NCBI GenBank assembly: GCA_030641945.1
Contig: DAOWLL010000014.1
Span: 1-12,912, forward strand
Reading direction: 5' to 3'
From: Gammaproteobacteria bacterium
GTDB lineage: Bacteria > Pseudomonadota > Gammaproteobacteria > SZUA-229
Length of the DNA: 12,912 nucleotides
Shown one piece after another: positions 6,873 through 12,912 of the stretch (within the stretch, counting starts at the first letter, position 1; each line of letters opens with the position of its first letter). Under the pieces are notes generated by a model that was not told the origin of the DNA, did no database searches, and was given only the letters and a program-made list of their open reading frames with translations. The position numbers and the translations under genes are program-made.

Positions 6873-8024
6873 TTACATACAGAACTGTTTGACCAGGTTC
6901 CGGATCAGACTTACTGTCGGTTTAATTTGCTCTATAGCAAGGTATTCATTTGGTTGATGTGCCTGGTTGATATGGCCAGGGCCAAGCACAACAGAGTCCA
7001 TGCCCAGCCTGTTATAGAAAGGAGCTTCTGTTGAAAAGGCAACGGCTTCCGCAGGTGAGCCCGTCAATTTTTCCACAGCTTTTACCAGTTTTGAATCTGC
7101 TGATGTTTCAACTGCGGGTACTCCGTCAAACAGCGCCAGAGTTTCATATGTGACCATGGTGCCGGCCAGTGTTTTTTGCAGTCGTTGTTCAAGCTCGCTT
7201 CTCAGGTCTGTAAGGCTCATCCCTGGCAATGGACGAATATCGATCTGCAGCTCACAATGGCCGCAAATTCTGTTCGGATTATCACCACCATGTATGTGGC
7301 CGAGGTTCATTGTCGGCACTGGAATTTCAAACAGTGGATTGTTGTTTGCGGTTTGCAGCTGGTCCCGCCATTTCAACAATTCGGTCATGACCATGTGCAT
7401 AGCTTCAAGCGCACTGTTTCCCAGCGCCGGGTTGCTGGAATGGCCTGACAAACCGGTGAGCGTGATGGCTTCCATCATCATGCCCTTGTGCATGCGCACC
7501 GGATTCAGCCCGGTAGGCTCGCCAATAAGCACAAAACGCGTGCCTGAAAAATGGCTGGCATTCAGTGCCTTGGCGCCGCTCATGCTGGTTTCTTCATCAG
7601 CAGTCGCCAGTATGATTAACGGCTGCTGCAGCCTGGACAGGTCAAGGTCGCGTATGGCTTCTATAATCAGCGCGAAAAAGGATTTCATATCTGCCGTACC
7701 GAGCCCGTAAAGTCGATCATCTGCCTCGGTTAGCTTGAAAGGATCGGAGTTCCAGCCGCTCTCGTCAAAGGGAACGGTGTCGGTGTGCCCAGCCAGTACC
7801 AGGCCGCTGCTGCCCTGGCCTAGAGTGGCAATCAGGTTGGCCTTGCTGCCATCACTATTGAGCGGCTGTATTTCTGTGGCAAAGCCAAGGTTCTCCAGCC
7901 AGTTGGCCAAAGCATTAATGACATTCCGGTTGCCCTGGTCAAGCGCCGTATTGGTACAGCTAATTGATGGCAGGGCGATCAGCTGTTCCAACAATTCAGT
8001 TAGTTGTGGTGCTTTGGCAGGCAT
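6873..8024 (-). CDS. argE: Acetylornithine deacetylase (M20 peptidase family)
   Basis: The 383-residue protein removes the acetyl group from N2-acetylornithine to give ornithine in cytosolic arginine synthesis. It has the M20 di-metal layout: H80 and D82 in LAGHTDTVP, bridging D112 in GLGTADMK, catalytic E144 with E145 in ATADEETSMSG, E169 in IGEPTG, and H355 in NQAHQPNEY near the end. The lid and dimerisation domain lies around 180-290. Length equals the classic enterobacterial ArgE, and FSTEAPFYNRLG is typical of ArgE rather than DapE, although substrate within M20 cannot be fixed from sequence alone. The start ATG at 8022-8024 (minus) has no strong ribosome binding site upstream. It points away from the FkbM gene, and their 5' ends share a 122-base region. 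Confidence 0.9.
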   Translation of the reverse strand: MPAKAPQLTELLEQLIALPSISCTNTALDQGNRNVINALANWLENLGFATEIQPLNSDGSKANLIATLGQGSSGLVLAGHTDTVPFDESGWNSDPFKLTEADDRLYGLGTADMKSFFALIIEAIRDLDLSRLQQPLIILATADEETSMSGAKALNASHFSGTRFVLIGEPTGLNPVRMHKGMMMEAITLTGLSGHSSNPALGNSALEAMHMVMTELLKWRDQLQTANNNPLFEIPVPTMNLGHIHGGDNPNRICGHCELQIDIRPLPGMSLTDLRSELEQRLQKTLAGTMVTYETLALFDGVPAVETSADSKLVKAVEKLTGSPAEAVAFSTEAPFYNRLGMDSVVLGPGHINQAHQPNEYLAIEQIKPTVSLIRNLVKQFCM

Positions 8025-8096
8025 TTAGCCACTTTATACGTTGCAGAGAGCAAGTGGCAATCAGTTTTTGTGATTCTTATCATTACTATATGGCTG

Positions 8097-8109
8097 TATA
8101 ATCCGGATT
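8097..8109 (+). promoter_or_regulatory. Candidate -10 box overlapping a 10-bp palindrome
   Basis: A perfect TATAAT (8097-8102) lies 44 bases before the FkbM methyltransferase start. The perfect palindrome AATCCGGATT (8100-8109) overlaps it and could be an operator half-buried in the promoter. The matching -35 (TTCTTA, 8074-8079, 17-base spacing) is weak. Direction and function are inferred. Confidence 0.35.
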
Positions 8110-8146
8110 TATTCAAGCAAAGAATATAAAAATTCGGATTAGTTTG

Positions 8147-8887
8147 ATGGGTTTATACAAAAGTGTAGAAAAGCGAATTAATTGGGCGGCAAATGTTGAA
8201 TTTGACACATCGACTGGTTTTTATCGTTACAAGAGATTGGGTAAATATATCTACATCAGGCACCCGAGGCATTTTTTAAAAGAAAAAGATTTATTATGGC
8301 TTTGTGAGAAAATATTTTTTCACCACTACCGCCCAACAAATGAAGATGTTGTTGTTGACCTGGGAGCAGGTTATGGCGAGGAGGCGGTATATCTCTCATC
8401 ATTTTCACCGCAAGTCAGGTACATCGGCGTCGAACCACAGCCTGTTATTTACGAATGCCTGGCCAACACGATCAGGAAGCTGGGAAGTGGTTTTGCAGCA
8501 TCGCCTTATGTAGTGACTAATCGTGACTCTGTAAAGTTTAGCAGCTGGTTTTCTTATGCTCCAGCTGGTGAGATTCCACAGGGGTACATTGAAGTGCCTA
8601 CAATAAAATGGGAGAAATTTCTTCAGCACTACAATATCGATCAAATAGATTTGTTCAAAATGAATATCGAAGGTGCAGAAAAGGAAATTATGCAGCAAAT
8701 TAATGATTTCAGCATAATTAAAAGATTTGTCATTTCATGCCATGACTTCAGGGCGAATAATAATGAAGGTGTATGGTATCGGACAAAAGATGCAGTGGTT
8801 TCCAAACTCAAGGAGAATGGTTACAGCATCAAAACATTTAAATATGGCGTGAGTTGGGCGGATGACTGGATATTTGCAGAAAAATAA
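8147..8887 (+). CDS. FkbM-family SAM-dependent methyltransferase
   Basis: This 246-residue protein has the class I methyltransferase fold: motif I VVVDLGAGYGEEAVYLS (68-84), the acidic end of strand 2 in YIGVEPQP (E96), and the FkbM signature DLFKMNIEGAEKEIM (168-182). FkbM relatives O-methylate sugars, antibiotics or polysaccharide parts; the substrate here cannot be named. ATG 8147 is chosen over the in-frame TTG 8144 because GGAT (8136-8139) is seven bases ahead of it. There is no signal peptide, so a cytosolic role is expected. It stands alone, divergent from argE, with no glycan genes beside it except a possible SDR remnant downstream. Its sequence is visibly richer in A/T and lysine/asparagine codons than glnE and argE, suggesting acquisition by transfer. 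Confidence 0.85.
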   Translation: MGLYKSVEKRINWAANVEFDTSTGFYRYKRLGKYIYIRHPRHFLKEKDLLWLCEKIFFHHYRPTNEDVVVDLGAGYGEEAVYLSSFSPQVRYIGVEPQPVIYECLANTIRKLGSGFAASPYVVTNRDSVKFSSWFSYAPAGEIPQGYIEVPTIKWEKFLQHYNIDQIDLFKMNIEGAEKEIMQQINDFSIIKRFVISCHDFRANNNEGVWYRTKDAVVSKLKENGYSIKTFKYGVSWADDWIFAEK

Positions 8888-8895
8888 ATCTGCAG

Positions 8896-9125
8896 TCAGT
8901 CAACTGGTTCATGTTTCATCAAGGTTGCCACTTTGTGGCTGCCAATAAAACTGTCAGTACCGGTTACCCGTATTTTTTTCCATCCAGTTTCATCTAAATG
9001 TTCCAGAACAGTTTTGATGCCAGCTCTCTAGCCCGCATATTGCACCTGACAAGCTGAACCGGTGCATTAATATATGAAGCAGGCCGGGATTTCCAGTAAT
9101 TGTCATAGTCATTGATAGATATCAG
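8896..9125 (-). pseudogene. Probable decayed, frameshifted gene remnant with SDR-like motif
   Basis: Two overlapping 43-codon minus-strand frames look like one broken reading frame. The upstream part (9125 down to 8994) contains NDYDNYWKSRPAS and NMRARELASK. The downstream part (9027 to the TGA at 8896-8898) contains TVLEHLDETGWKK, then IRVTGTDSFIGSHKVATLM. A one-base slip near the TTTT run at 9012-9015 would join ELASK to TVLEHL. VTGxxxFIGSHxV has the spacing of the N-terminal nucleotide-binding loop of extended short-chain dehydrogenases (sugar epimerases), but the middle Gly of TGxxGxxG is Ser. A TAA stop directly precedes the upstream part. Each frame is short enough to be open by chance, so this is tentative. 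It fills the 297-base gap between the methyltransferase and glnE. Confidence 0.35.
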
Positions 9126-9131
9126 TTACAA

Positions 9132-9161
9132 TTGTCCCCATCATTACATGCTGTGTATTTA
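9132..9161 (+). promoter_or_regulatory. Weak candidate promoter for glnE
   Basis: TTGTCC (9132-9137) and TATTTA (9156-9161) are spaced by 18 bases and sit 24 bases before the glnE start. Both boxes deviate from consensus. The A/T-rich leader between them and the start contains two AACAATT copies but no clear ribosome binding site. Confidence 0.25.
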
Positions 9162-9184
9162 ACCAATAACAATTAACAATTTCG

Positions 9185-12094
9185 ATGAGTTCTACGCCTG
9201 AGCAGTTACTGTCCCTGGTTCCTGAATCCCTGCAACAGACTGTATCCAATTACTGGCAGGACTGGTCTGCAGCCTGTGAAAAAGCCGGGGCCAATCCGCA
9301 AGTTGAATTGCCAGTAATGGGAAAAATATGGGCCTGCAGCGAGTTTGTTGCGCGCCAGTGTATTCGCAGACCAGGGATGCTAAGCGAGCTTGCCGGGGAA
9401 GGTTTTGCAGCAGCACGTTCAGCCGATGACTATCAGCAGCTGCTGGCACAAATCATTGCTGCTGCCGAACCGACAGATGAAGGCCTGATGTGTGCTCTGC
9501 GCTTGCTGAGACAGAAGGAAATGGTACGAATAGCCTGGCGCGATCTGGCAGGCTTTGCCGAGGTGGAGCAGGTGCTCCATGAGCTCAGTTATTTTGCCGA
9601 GGCTGTGATAGTCCAGACGCTGGATCACCTCTATCAGCAGACCACCGAAACCCTCGGCATTCCAACGAGTGCCGAGGGTGAGGCACAGCAAATGCTGGTG
9701 CTGGCAATGGGCAAGCTCGGTGGACGCGAACTGAATTATTCATCGGATATTGACCTGATTTTCGCGTATGCAGAAGACGGCAGCACCGAGGGCGGCAGGC
9801 ATTTATCCAACCATGAGTTCTTCGTGCGCCTGGGCAGAAAACTGGTCAGGGCGCTGGATGAAATTACGGCTGAAGGTTTTGTCTTCCGCGTCGATACCCG
9901 GCTGCGACCCAATGGCGATAGTGGGCCGTTGGCGATGAATTTCAATGCGATGGAACAGTACTATCAGCTGCAGGGGCGCGACTGGGAGCGTTATGCGATG
10001 ATCAAGGCGAGGATCATCGCTGGCAAAGAAGCTGATAGAAAGCAGTTGGCATCGATGCTGCGGCCGTTCATATACCGGCGCTATCTCGATTTTGGCGCAT
10101 TTGAATCCATACGCGAAATGAAGGGCATGATCGAAGCCGAAATGCGCCGCAAGGGTATGAAGAACAACATCAAGCTGGGTAATGGCGGAATTCGGGAAAT
10201 CGAATTTATCGGCCAGACTTTTCAGCTGATTCGAGGCGGCCCCATGCCTGAGCTGCAGGTGCGGAGTATCTTGAAGGTGCTGTCAATGCTGGCCAGGCTC
10301 GGCTACCTCGAGCAGGCAGAGGCTGACAATCTCAGCACAAGCTATCTTTATCTGCGCAGGCTGGAGAACCGGCTGCAAATGGAGCGCGACCAGCAGACCC
10401 AGACGCTGCCGGTTGATGAGCTGTCGAAACAGCGCATTCAACTGGCGATGGGGCTTGATGATTGGGACGCCTTGATGCAGGAGCTGGATCAGCACCGCCA
10501 GGCGGTTTCGCAGGTGTTTGATTCGGTGATTGCCTCTGATGAGCAGCCAGAAACAGACAGCATCCACTCAATACAGCTGTTCTGGAGCGATATCGAGAAC
10601 AACGAAGCGATAAACCACTGGCTCGTTGAAGCAGGCTGTGGCAATGTCGAAGAGATACTTGAGGTGTTGGCGCGCTTCAGGAGCTCGGCCAGGATACGTA
10701 CGCTTTCAGAGGACGGTACCCGGCGCTTGCAGAAACTGCTGCTGGCGTTACTGAAACCTTTCGTGGCTTATAAAAATTCAGTGCAGCTGTTGAACCGGGT
10801 GCTTGAGATCCTGACGGCTATCGTCGGGCGTCCTGTGTATATCAGCCTGCTGCTTGAGTACCCCAGTGCCCAGCAACAGATGCTTGAATTGTGCGCTGCC
10901 AGCCAGTGGTTCACCCATGAACTGGCGCGCTACCCGATCCTGCTGGACGAGCTGCTCGATTCCCAGGAACTGTTCAGACAGAACGACCTTGAACAATTGA
11001 CGACTGAGCTGGATCGCCTGATGTCGCAGGTCGATGAAGATGACCTGGAGCAGCAAATGGAGCGCTTGCGTCAGTTCAGGCGCACGGAGATTTTCAAGCT
11101 GGCAGCAACCGATGTCATTCATGTGCACGAGATATGGGATGTTGGCGCCAAGCTGAGCACGATTGCCGATGTGGTGCTGGAAAAAGTATTCCAGCTGTCG
11201 TGGAATGCAGTGTGCAAACGCCATGGTCATCCTGTCTGTTATATTGATAGCAAGGAATACCATCCGGGGATGTCGATCATCGCTTATGGCAAGCTGGGCG
11301 GCCTGGAAATGGGCTATGGCTCGGATCTGGATATCGTTTTTCTGCACGACAGTTCGGGCCAGAAACAATATACCAGTGGTGAAAAATGCATCGACAATAC
11401 CCAGTTTTTCAGTCGTGTGGCGCAGAAAGTCCTGCATATCCTGGGCACGCGTACTCACTCAGGCATGCTCTACGAGGCGGATACCCGGCTGCGGCCCGAT
11501 GGGCGTGCCGGCATGATGGTAATCAGTGTCTCCGCATTTGAGGAATACCAGAAGACCAAGGCCTGGACCTGGGAGCACCAGGCGCTGTTGCGTACACGGA
11601 GCATTGCTGGAAGCGAGCCAGTCAGTCAGGAGTTTGCTAGAATCCGTCAGTCTGTACTTGCGGTAGCGCAGGATCCGGCAAAAATTTGTTCTGATGTGGT
11701 CGAAATGCGTGAAAAAATGCGCACGCACCTGGCCAGTCGTGATGAGTCGAGTATCAACTTCAAGCAGGATCCGGGCGGAATGGTTGATATCGAGTTCACC
11801 ACGCAGGCGGGTATGCTGCTGAACCTGGCAGAACATCCCGAGATGCTCAGTGTGAGTTCGACCCTGGAGTTTATCGAGTACCTGGTCGCTGTGGGCTGGT
11901 ACAGCAGCGATGAGGCGAATGAGCTTGCGACAGCTTACAAGCTGTTTCGGCAGCAGACGAACAAGCAGGCACTGGAAGTCGGCTTGCCTGAGGATATTAA
12001 ACAGGAGCTGCAGCCGCATCTCGACAGGGTGACAGAAATCTGGAATCGGCTGGTTGTCGCGAAAGCGGTAGTAGACGAGGATCGTGCGTCCTGA
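9185..12094 (+). CDS. glnE: Bifunctional glutamine synthetase adenylyltransferase/adenylyl-removing enzyme
   Basis: The 969-residue protein adds AMP to, and removes it from, glutamine synthetase under control of PII, linking nitrogen supply to enzyme activity. The duplicated nucleotidyltransferase cores are both intact: GKLGGRELNYSSDIDLIF (176-193, D188 and D190; adenylyl-removing half) and GKLGGLEMGYGSDLDIVF (702-719, with D714 and D716; adenylyl-transfer half). Paired family motifs also appear: GNGGIREIEF in the N half and DPGGMVDIEF in the C half. Length is slightly above the 946 residues of E. coli. ATG 9185 begins directly at the family's N-terminal region. The last codons and the stop fall in a dispersed repeat (12087-12109), so the extreme C-terminus may have been altered by it. 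ilvE follows 109 bases later, a neighbour pairing also seen in Pseudomonas. Confidence 0.97.
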   Translation: MSSTPEQLLSLVPESLQQTVSNYWQDWSAACEKAGANPQVELPVMGKIWACSEFVARQCIRRPGMLSELAGEGFAAARSADDYQQLLAQIIAAAEPTDEGLMCALRLLRQKEMVRIAWRDLAGFAEVEQVLHELSYFAEAVIVQTLDHLYQQTTETLGIPTSAEGEAQQMLVLAMGKLGGRELNYSSDIDLIFAYAEDGSTEGGRHLSNHEFFVRLGRKLVRALDEITAEGFVFRVDTRLRPNGDSGPLAMNFNAMEQYYQLQGRDWERYAMIKARIIAGKEADRKQLASMLRPFIYRRYLDFGAFESIREMKGMIEAEMRRKGMKNNIKLGNGGIREIEFIGQTFQLIRGGPMPELQVRSILKVLSMLARLGYLEQAEADNLSTSYLYLRRLENRLQMERDQQTQTLPVDELSKQRIQLAMGLDDWDALMQELDQHRQAVSQVFDSVIASDEQPETDSIHSIQLFWSDIENNEAINHWLVEAGCGNVEEILEVLARFRSSARIRTLSEDGTRRLQKLLLALLKPFVAYKNSVQLLNRVLEILTAIVGRPVYISLLLEYPSAQQQMLELCAASQWFTHELARYPILLDELLDSQELFRQNDLEQLTTELDRLMSQVDEDDLEQQMERLRQFRRTEIFKLAATDVIHVHEIWDVGAKLSTIADVVLEKVFQLSWNAVCKRHGHPVCYIDSKEYHPGMSIIAYGKLGGLEMGYGSDLDIVFLHDSSGQKQYTSGEKCIDNTQFFSRVAQKVLHILGTRTHSGMLYEADTRLRPDGRAGMMVISVSAFEEYQKTKAWTWEHQALLRTRSIAGSEPVSQEFARIRQSVLAVAQDPAKICSDVVEMREKMRTHLASRDESSINFKQDPGGMVDIEFTTQAGMLLNLAEHPEMLSVSSTLEFIEYLVAVGWYSSDEANELATAYKLFRQQTNKQALEVGLPEDIKQELQPHLDRVTEIWNRLVVAKAVVDEDRAS

Positions 12095-12109
12095 GCTTGT
12101 CGAAGGACG
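12087..12109. repeat. Dispersed TCCTGAGCTTGTCGAAGGA repeat, possible terminator of glnE
   Basis: CGTCCT (12087-12092) pairs with AGGACG (12104-12109) around an 11-base loop. The core is the widespread intergenic repeat whose reverse translation gives the well-known RPSTSSGR artefact. It overlaps the glnE stop codon (12092-12094). A T-rich stretch (12117-12131) begins about eight bases after the stem, so it may work as an imperfect terminator. Confidence 0.6.
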
Positions 12110-12156
12110 TAGATACATTTTTAATTTTTTTATGTGTTAATCATGGTTGGCCCATC

Positions 12157-12174
12157 TATATTATATGGCGCCAT
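12157..12174 (+). promoter_or_regulatory. Candidate promoter region of ilvE with 10-bp palindrome
   Basis: TATATT (12157-12162) is a plausible -10 box 41 bases before the ilvE start, with no clear -35. It is followed at once by the perfect palindrome ATGGCGCCAT (12165-12174), which would lie at or near the transcription start. Function is inferred. Confidence 0.25.
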
Positions 12175-12203
12175 GAACGACACACTGATAATTGGAGACT
12201 GAT

Positions 12204-12912
12204 ATGCAAACCATGGACGACCGTGACGGCGTAATCTGGTTTGATGGTGAAATGGTGCCGTGGCGCGAAGCCAAGGTCCATGTTCTGACGCACACGCTGC
12301 ATTATGGCATGGGTGTGTTCGAAGGCGTGCGTGCCTATAAGACCGATCAGGGCACTGCAATCTTTCGTTTGCAGGCGCACACCGACCGCCTGTTCGATTC
12401 GGCCCAGATCATGATGATGGATATACCGTTCGATAAAGACAGCATTAATGAAGCACAGCGTGCTGCGGTTCGTGAAAATAAGCTGGAAACCGCCTACATC
12501 AGGCCAATGTGTTTTTATGGCTCTGAAGGCATGGGTCTGCGTGCAGACAATCTCAAGGTTCATGTCATCGTTGCAGCCTGGGAATGGGGTGCCTACCTTG
12601 GCCAGGAAAACCTGGAGCGTGGTATTCGGATCAAGACATCCAGTTTTACCCGTCATCATGTCAATATCAGCATGTGCAAAGCCAAGGCGAATGGGCACTA
12701 TATCAATTCGATGCTTGCACTAAATGAGGCGCTAACGGACGGTTATGATGAGGCCATGCTGCTCGATGTGGAAGGTTACGTGGCAGAAGGCAGCGGAGAA
12801 AATATTTTTGTTATAAACGACAACATTATTTATACACCCGATCTGACGTCAGCCTTGAATGGCATTACGCGCAACACCATTTTTGCGTTAGCAAATGAAG
12901 CCGGCTACGAGA
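12204..12912 (+). CDS. ilvE: Branched-chain amino-acid aminotransferase (5' part, runs off the window)
   Basis: 236 codons are visible and the frame is still open at the window edge. This fold-type IV PLP enzyme moves an amino group between glutamate and the branched-chain 2-oxo acids, the last step of Leu, Ile and Val synthesis. The start LHYGMGVFEGVRAYK is typical of the family. The PLP-binding lysine is K161 in MCKAKANGHYINS, close to K160 of E. coli IlvE, and LDVEGYVAEGSGENIF and LNGITRNTIF match the cofactor-pocket motifs. YIRPMCFYGSEGMG supports IlvE over D-amino-acid transaminase or PabC. GGAG at 12194-12197, six bases ahead of ATG 12204, is a good ribosome binding site. About 70 C-terminal residues lie outside the window. 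Confidence 0.93.
   Translation, partial: MQTMDDRDGVIWFDGEMVPWREAKVHVLTHTLHYGMGVFEGVRAYKTDQGTAIFRLQAHTDRLFDSAQIMMMDIPFDKDSINEAQRAAVRENKLETAYIRPMCFYGSEGMGLRADNLKVHVIVAAWEWGAYLGQENLERGIRIKTSSFTRHHVNISMCKAKANGHYINSMLALNEALTDGYDEAMLLDVEGYVAEGSGENIFVINDNIIYTPDLTSALNGITRNTIFALANEAGYE

Noticed and set aside
7150..7710. 186-codon plus-strand frame opposite argE
   Set aside because: Antisense to intact argE and composed of Ser/Cys-rich shadow sequence.
8071..8090. Possible Fur or ArgR box upstream of argE/FkbM
   Set aside because: Only half of either consensus can be matched (for example ATCATTA) and there is no second half at the right spacing.
10778..12118. Two long minus-strand open frames (226 and 219 codons) opposite glnE
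   Set aside because: They are antisense to a clear glnE, lack family features, and the second begins inside the RPSTSSGR-type repeat; typical shadow frames.
12156..12698. 180-codon minus-strand frame opposite ilvE
   Set aside because: The plus strand encodes ilvE with intact PLP motifs and a good ribosome binding site; the antisense frame is His/Arg-rich shadow.

Overview
The window looks like chromosomal DNA of a gammaproteobacterium of moderate G+C, probably environmental. The housekeeping genes argE, glnE and ilvE, the moxR/DUF58/tgpA operon and the GGAGCGGCTT(T/C)AGCCGC-type REP palindromes are all familiar from that class. This placement rests on gene content and repeat type only; no database search was possible.

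Layout. (1) Positions 1-1991, + strand: a signal-transduction cluster. It holds the 3' end of a probable methyl-accepting chemotaxis protein (MCP) ending in a CheR/CheB-binding-type pentapeptide (EWKEF), a response regulator with an intact receiver and a degenerate GGDEF-like output domain, and a short soluble protein with an MCP-like hairpin tip. The last gene may carry a frameshift near its start. (2) Positions 1992-2709: about 700 bp with no gene but at least three kinds of small repeat. (3) Positions 2710-6606, + strand: a tight operon of MoxR AAA+ ATPase, DUF58 protein and TgpA-type membrane transglutaminase. (4) Positions 6607-6872: a second composite repeat element. (5) Positions 6873-8024, - strand: argE. 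(6) Positions 8147-8887, + strand: a visibly A/T-richer orphan FkbM-family methyltransferase. It is followed by a gap that holds what looks like a decayed, frameshifted reading frame on the minus strand with an SDR-like nucleotide-binding motif. (7) Positions 9185-12094, + strand: full-length glnE, whose stop codon lies inside a common dispersed hairpin repeat. (8) 12204 to the window end, + strand: 5' part of ilvE.

How the genes work together. The first three genes fit one chemosensory or regulatory module: a receptor, a response regulator that probably no longer makes c-di-GMP, and a receptor-like adaptor lacking membrane segments. MoxR, DUF58 and TgpA are a recurrent trio in which the ATPase is thought to act as a chaperone for the membrane-associated partners. 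argE, glnE and ilvE serve arginine synthesis, control of nitrogen assimilation and branched-chain amino-acid synthesis. The FkbM gene with the nearby SDR-like remnant resembles a decaying islet of glycan-modification genes between argE and glnE.

The observations most worth a second look are the altered hairpin tip and probable frameshift in the short MCP-like protein, the response regulator with GGDEF replaced, two elements that share the design of imperfect CTCTG(T/C)G-type terminal inverted repeats around a REP palindrome, and the minus-strand remnant upstream of glnE.
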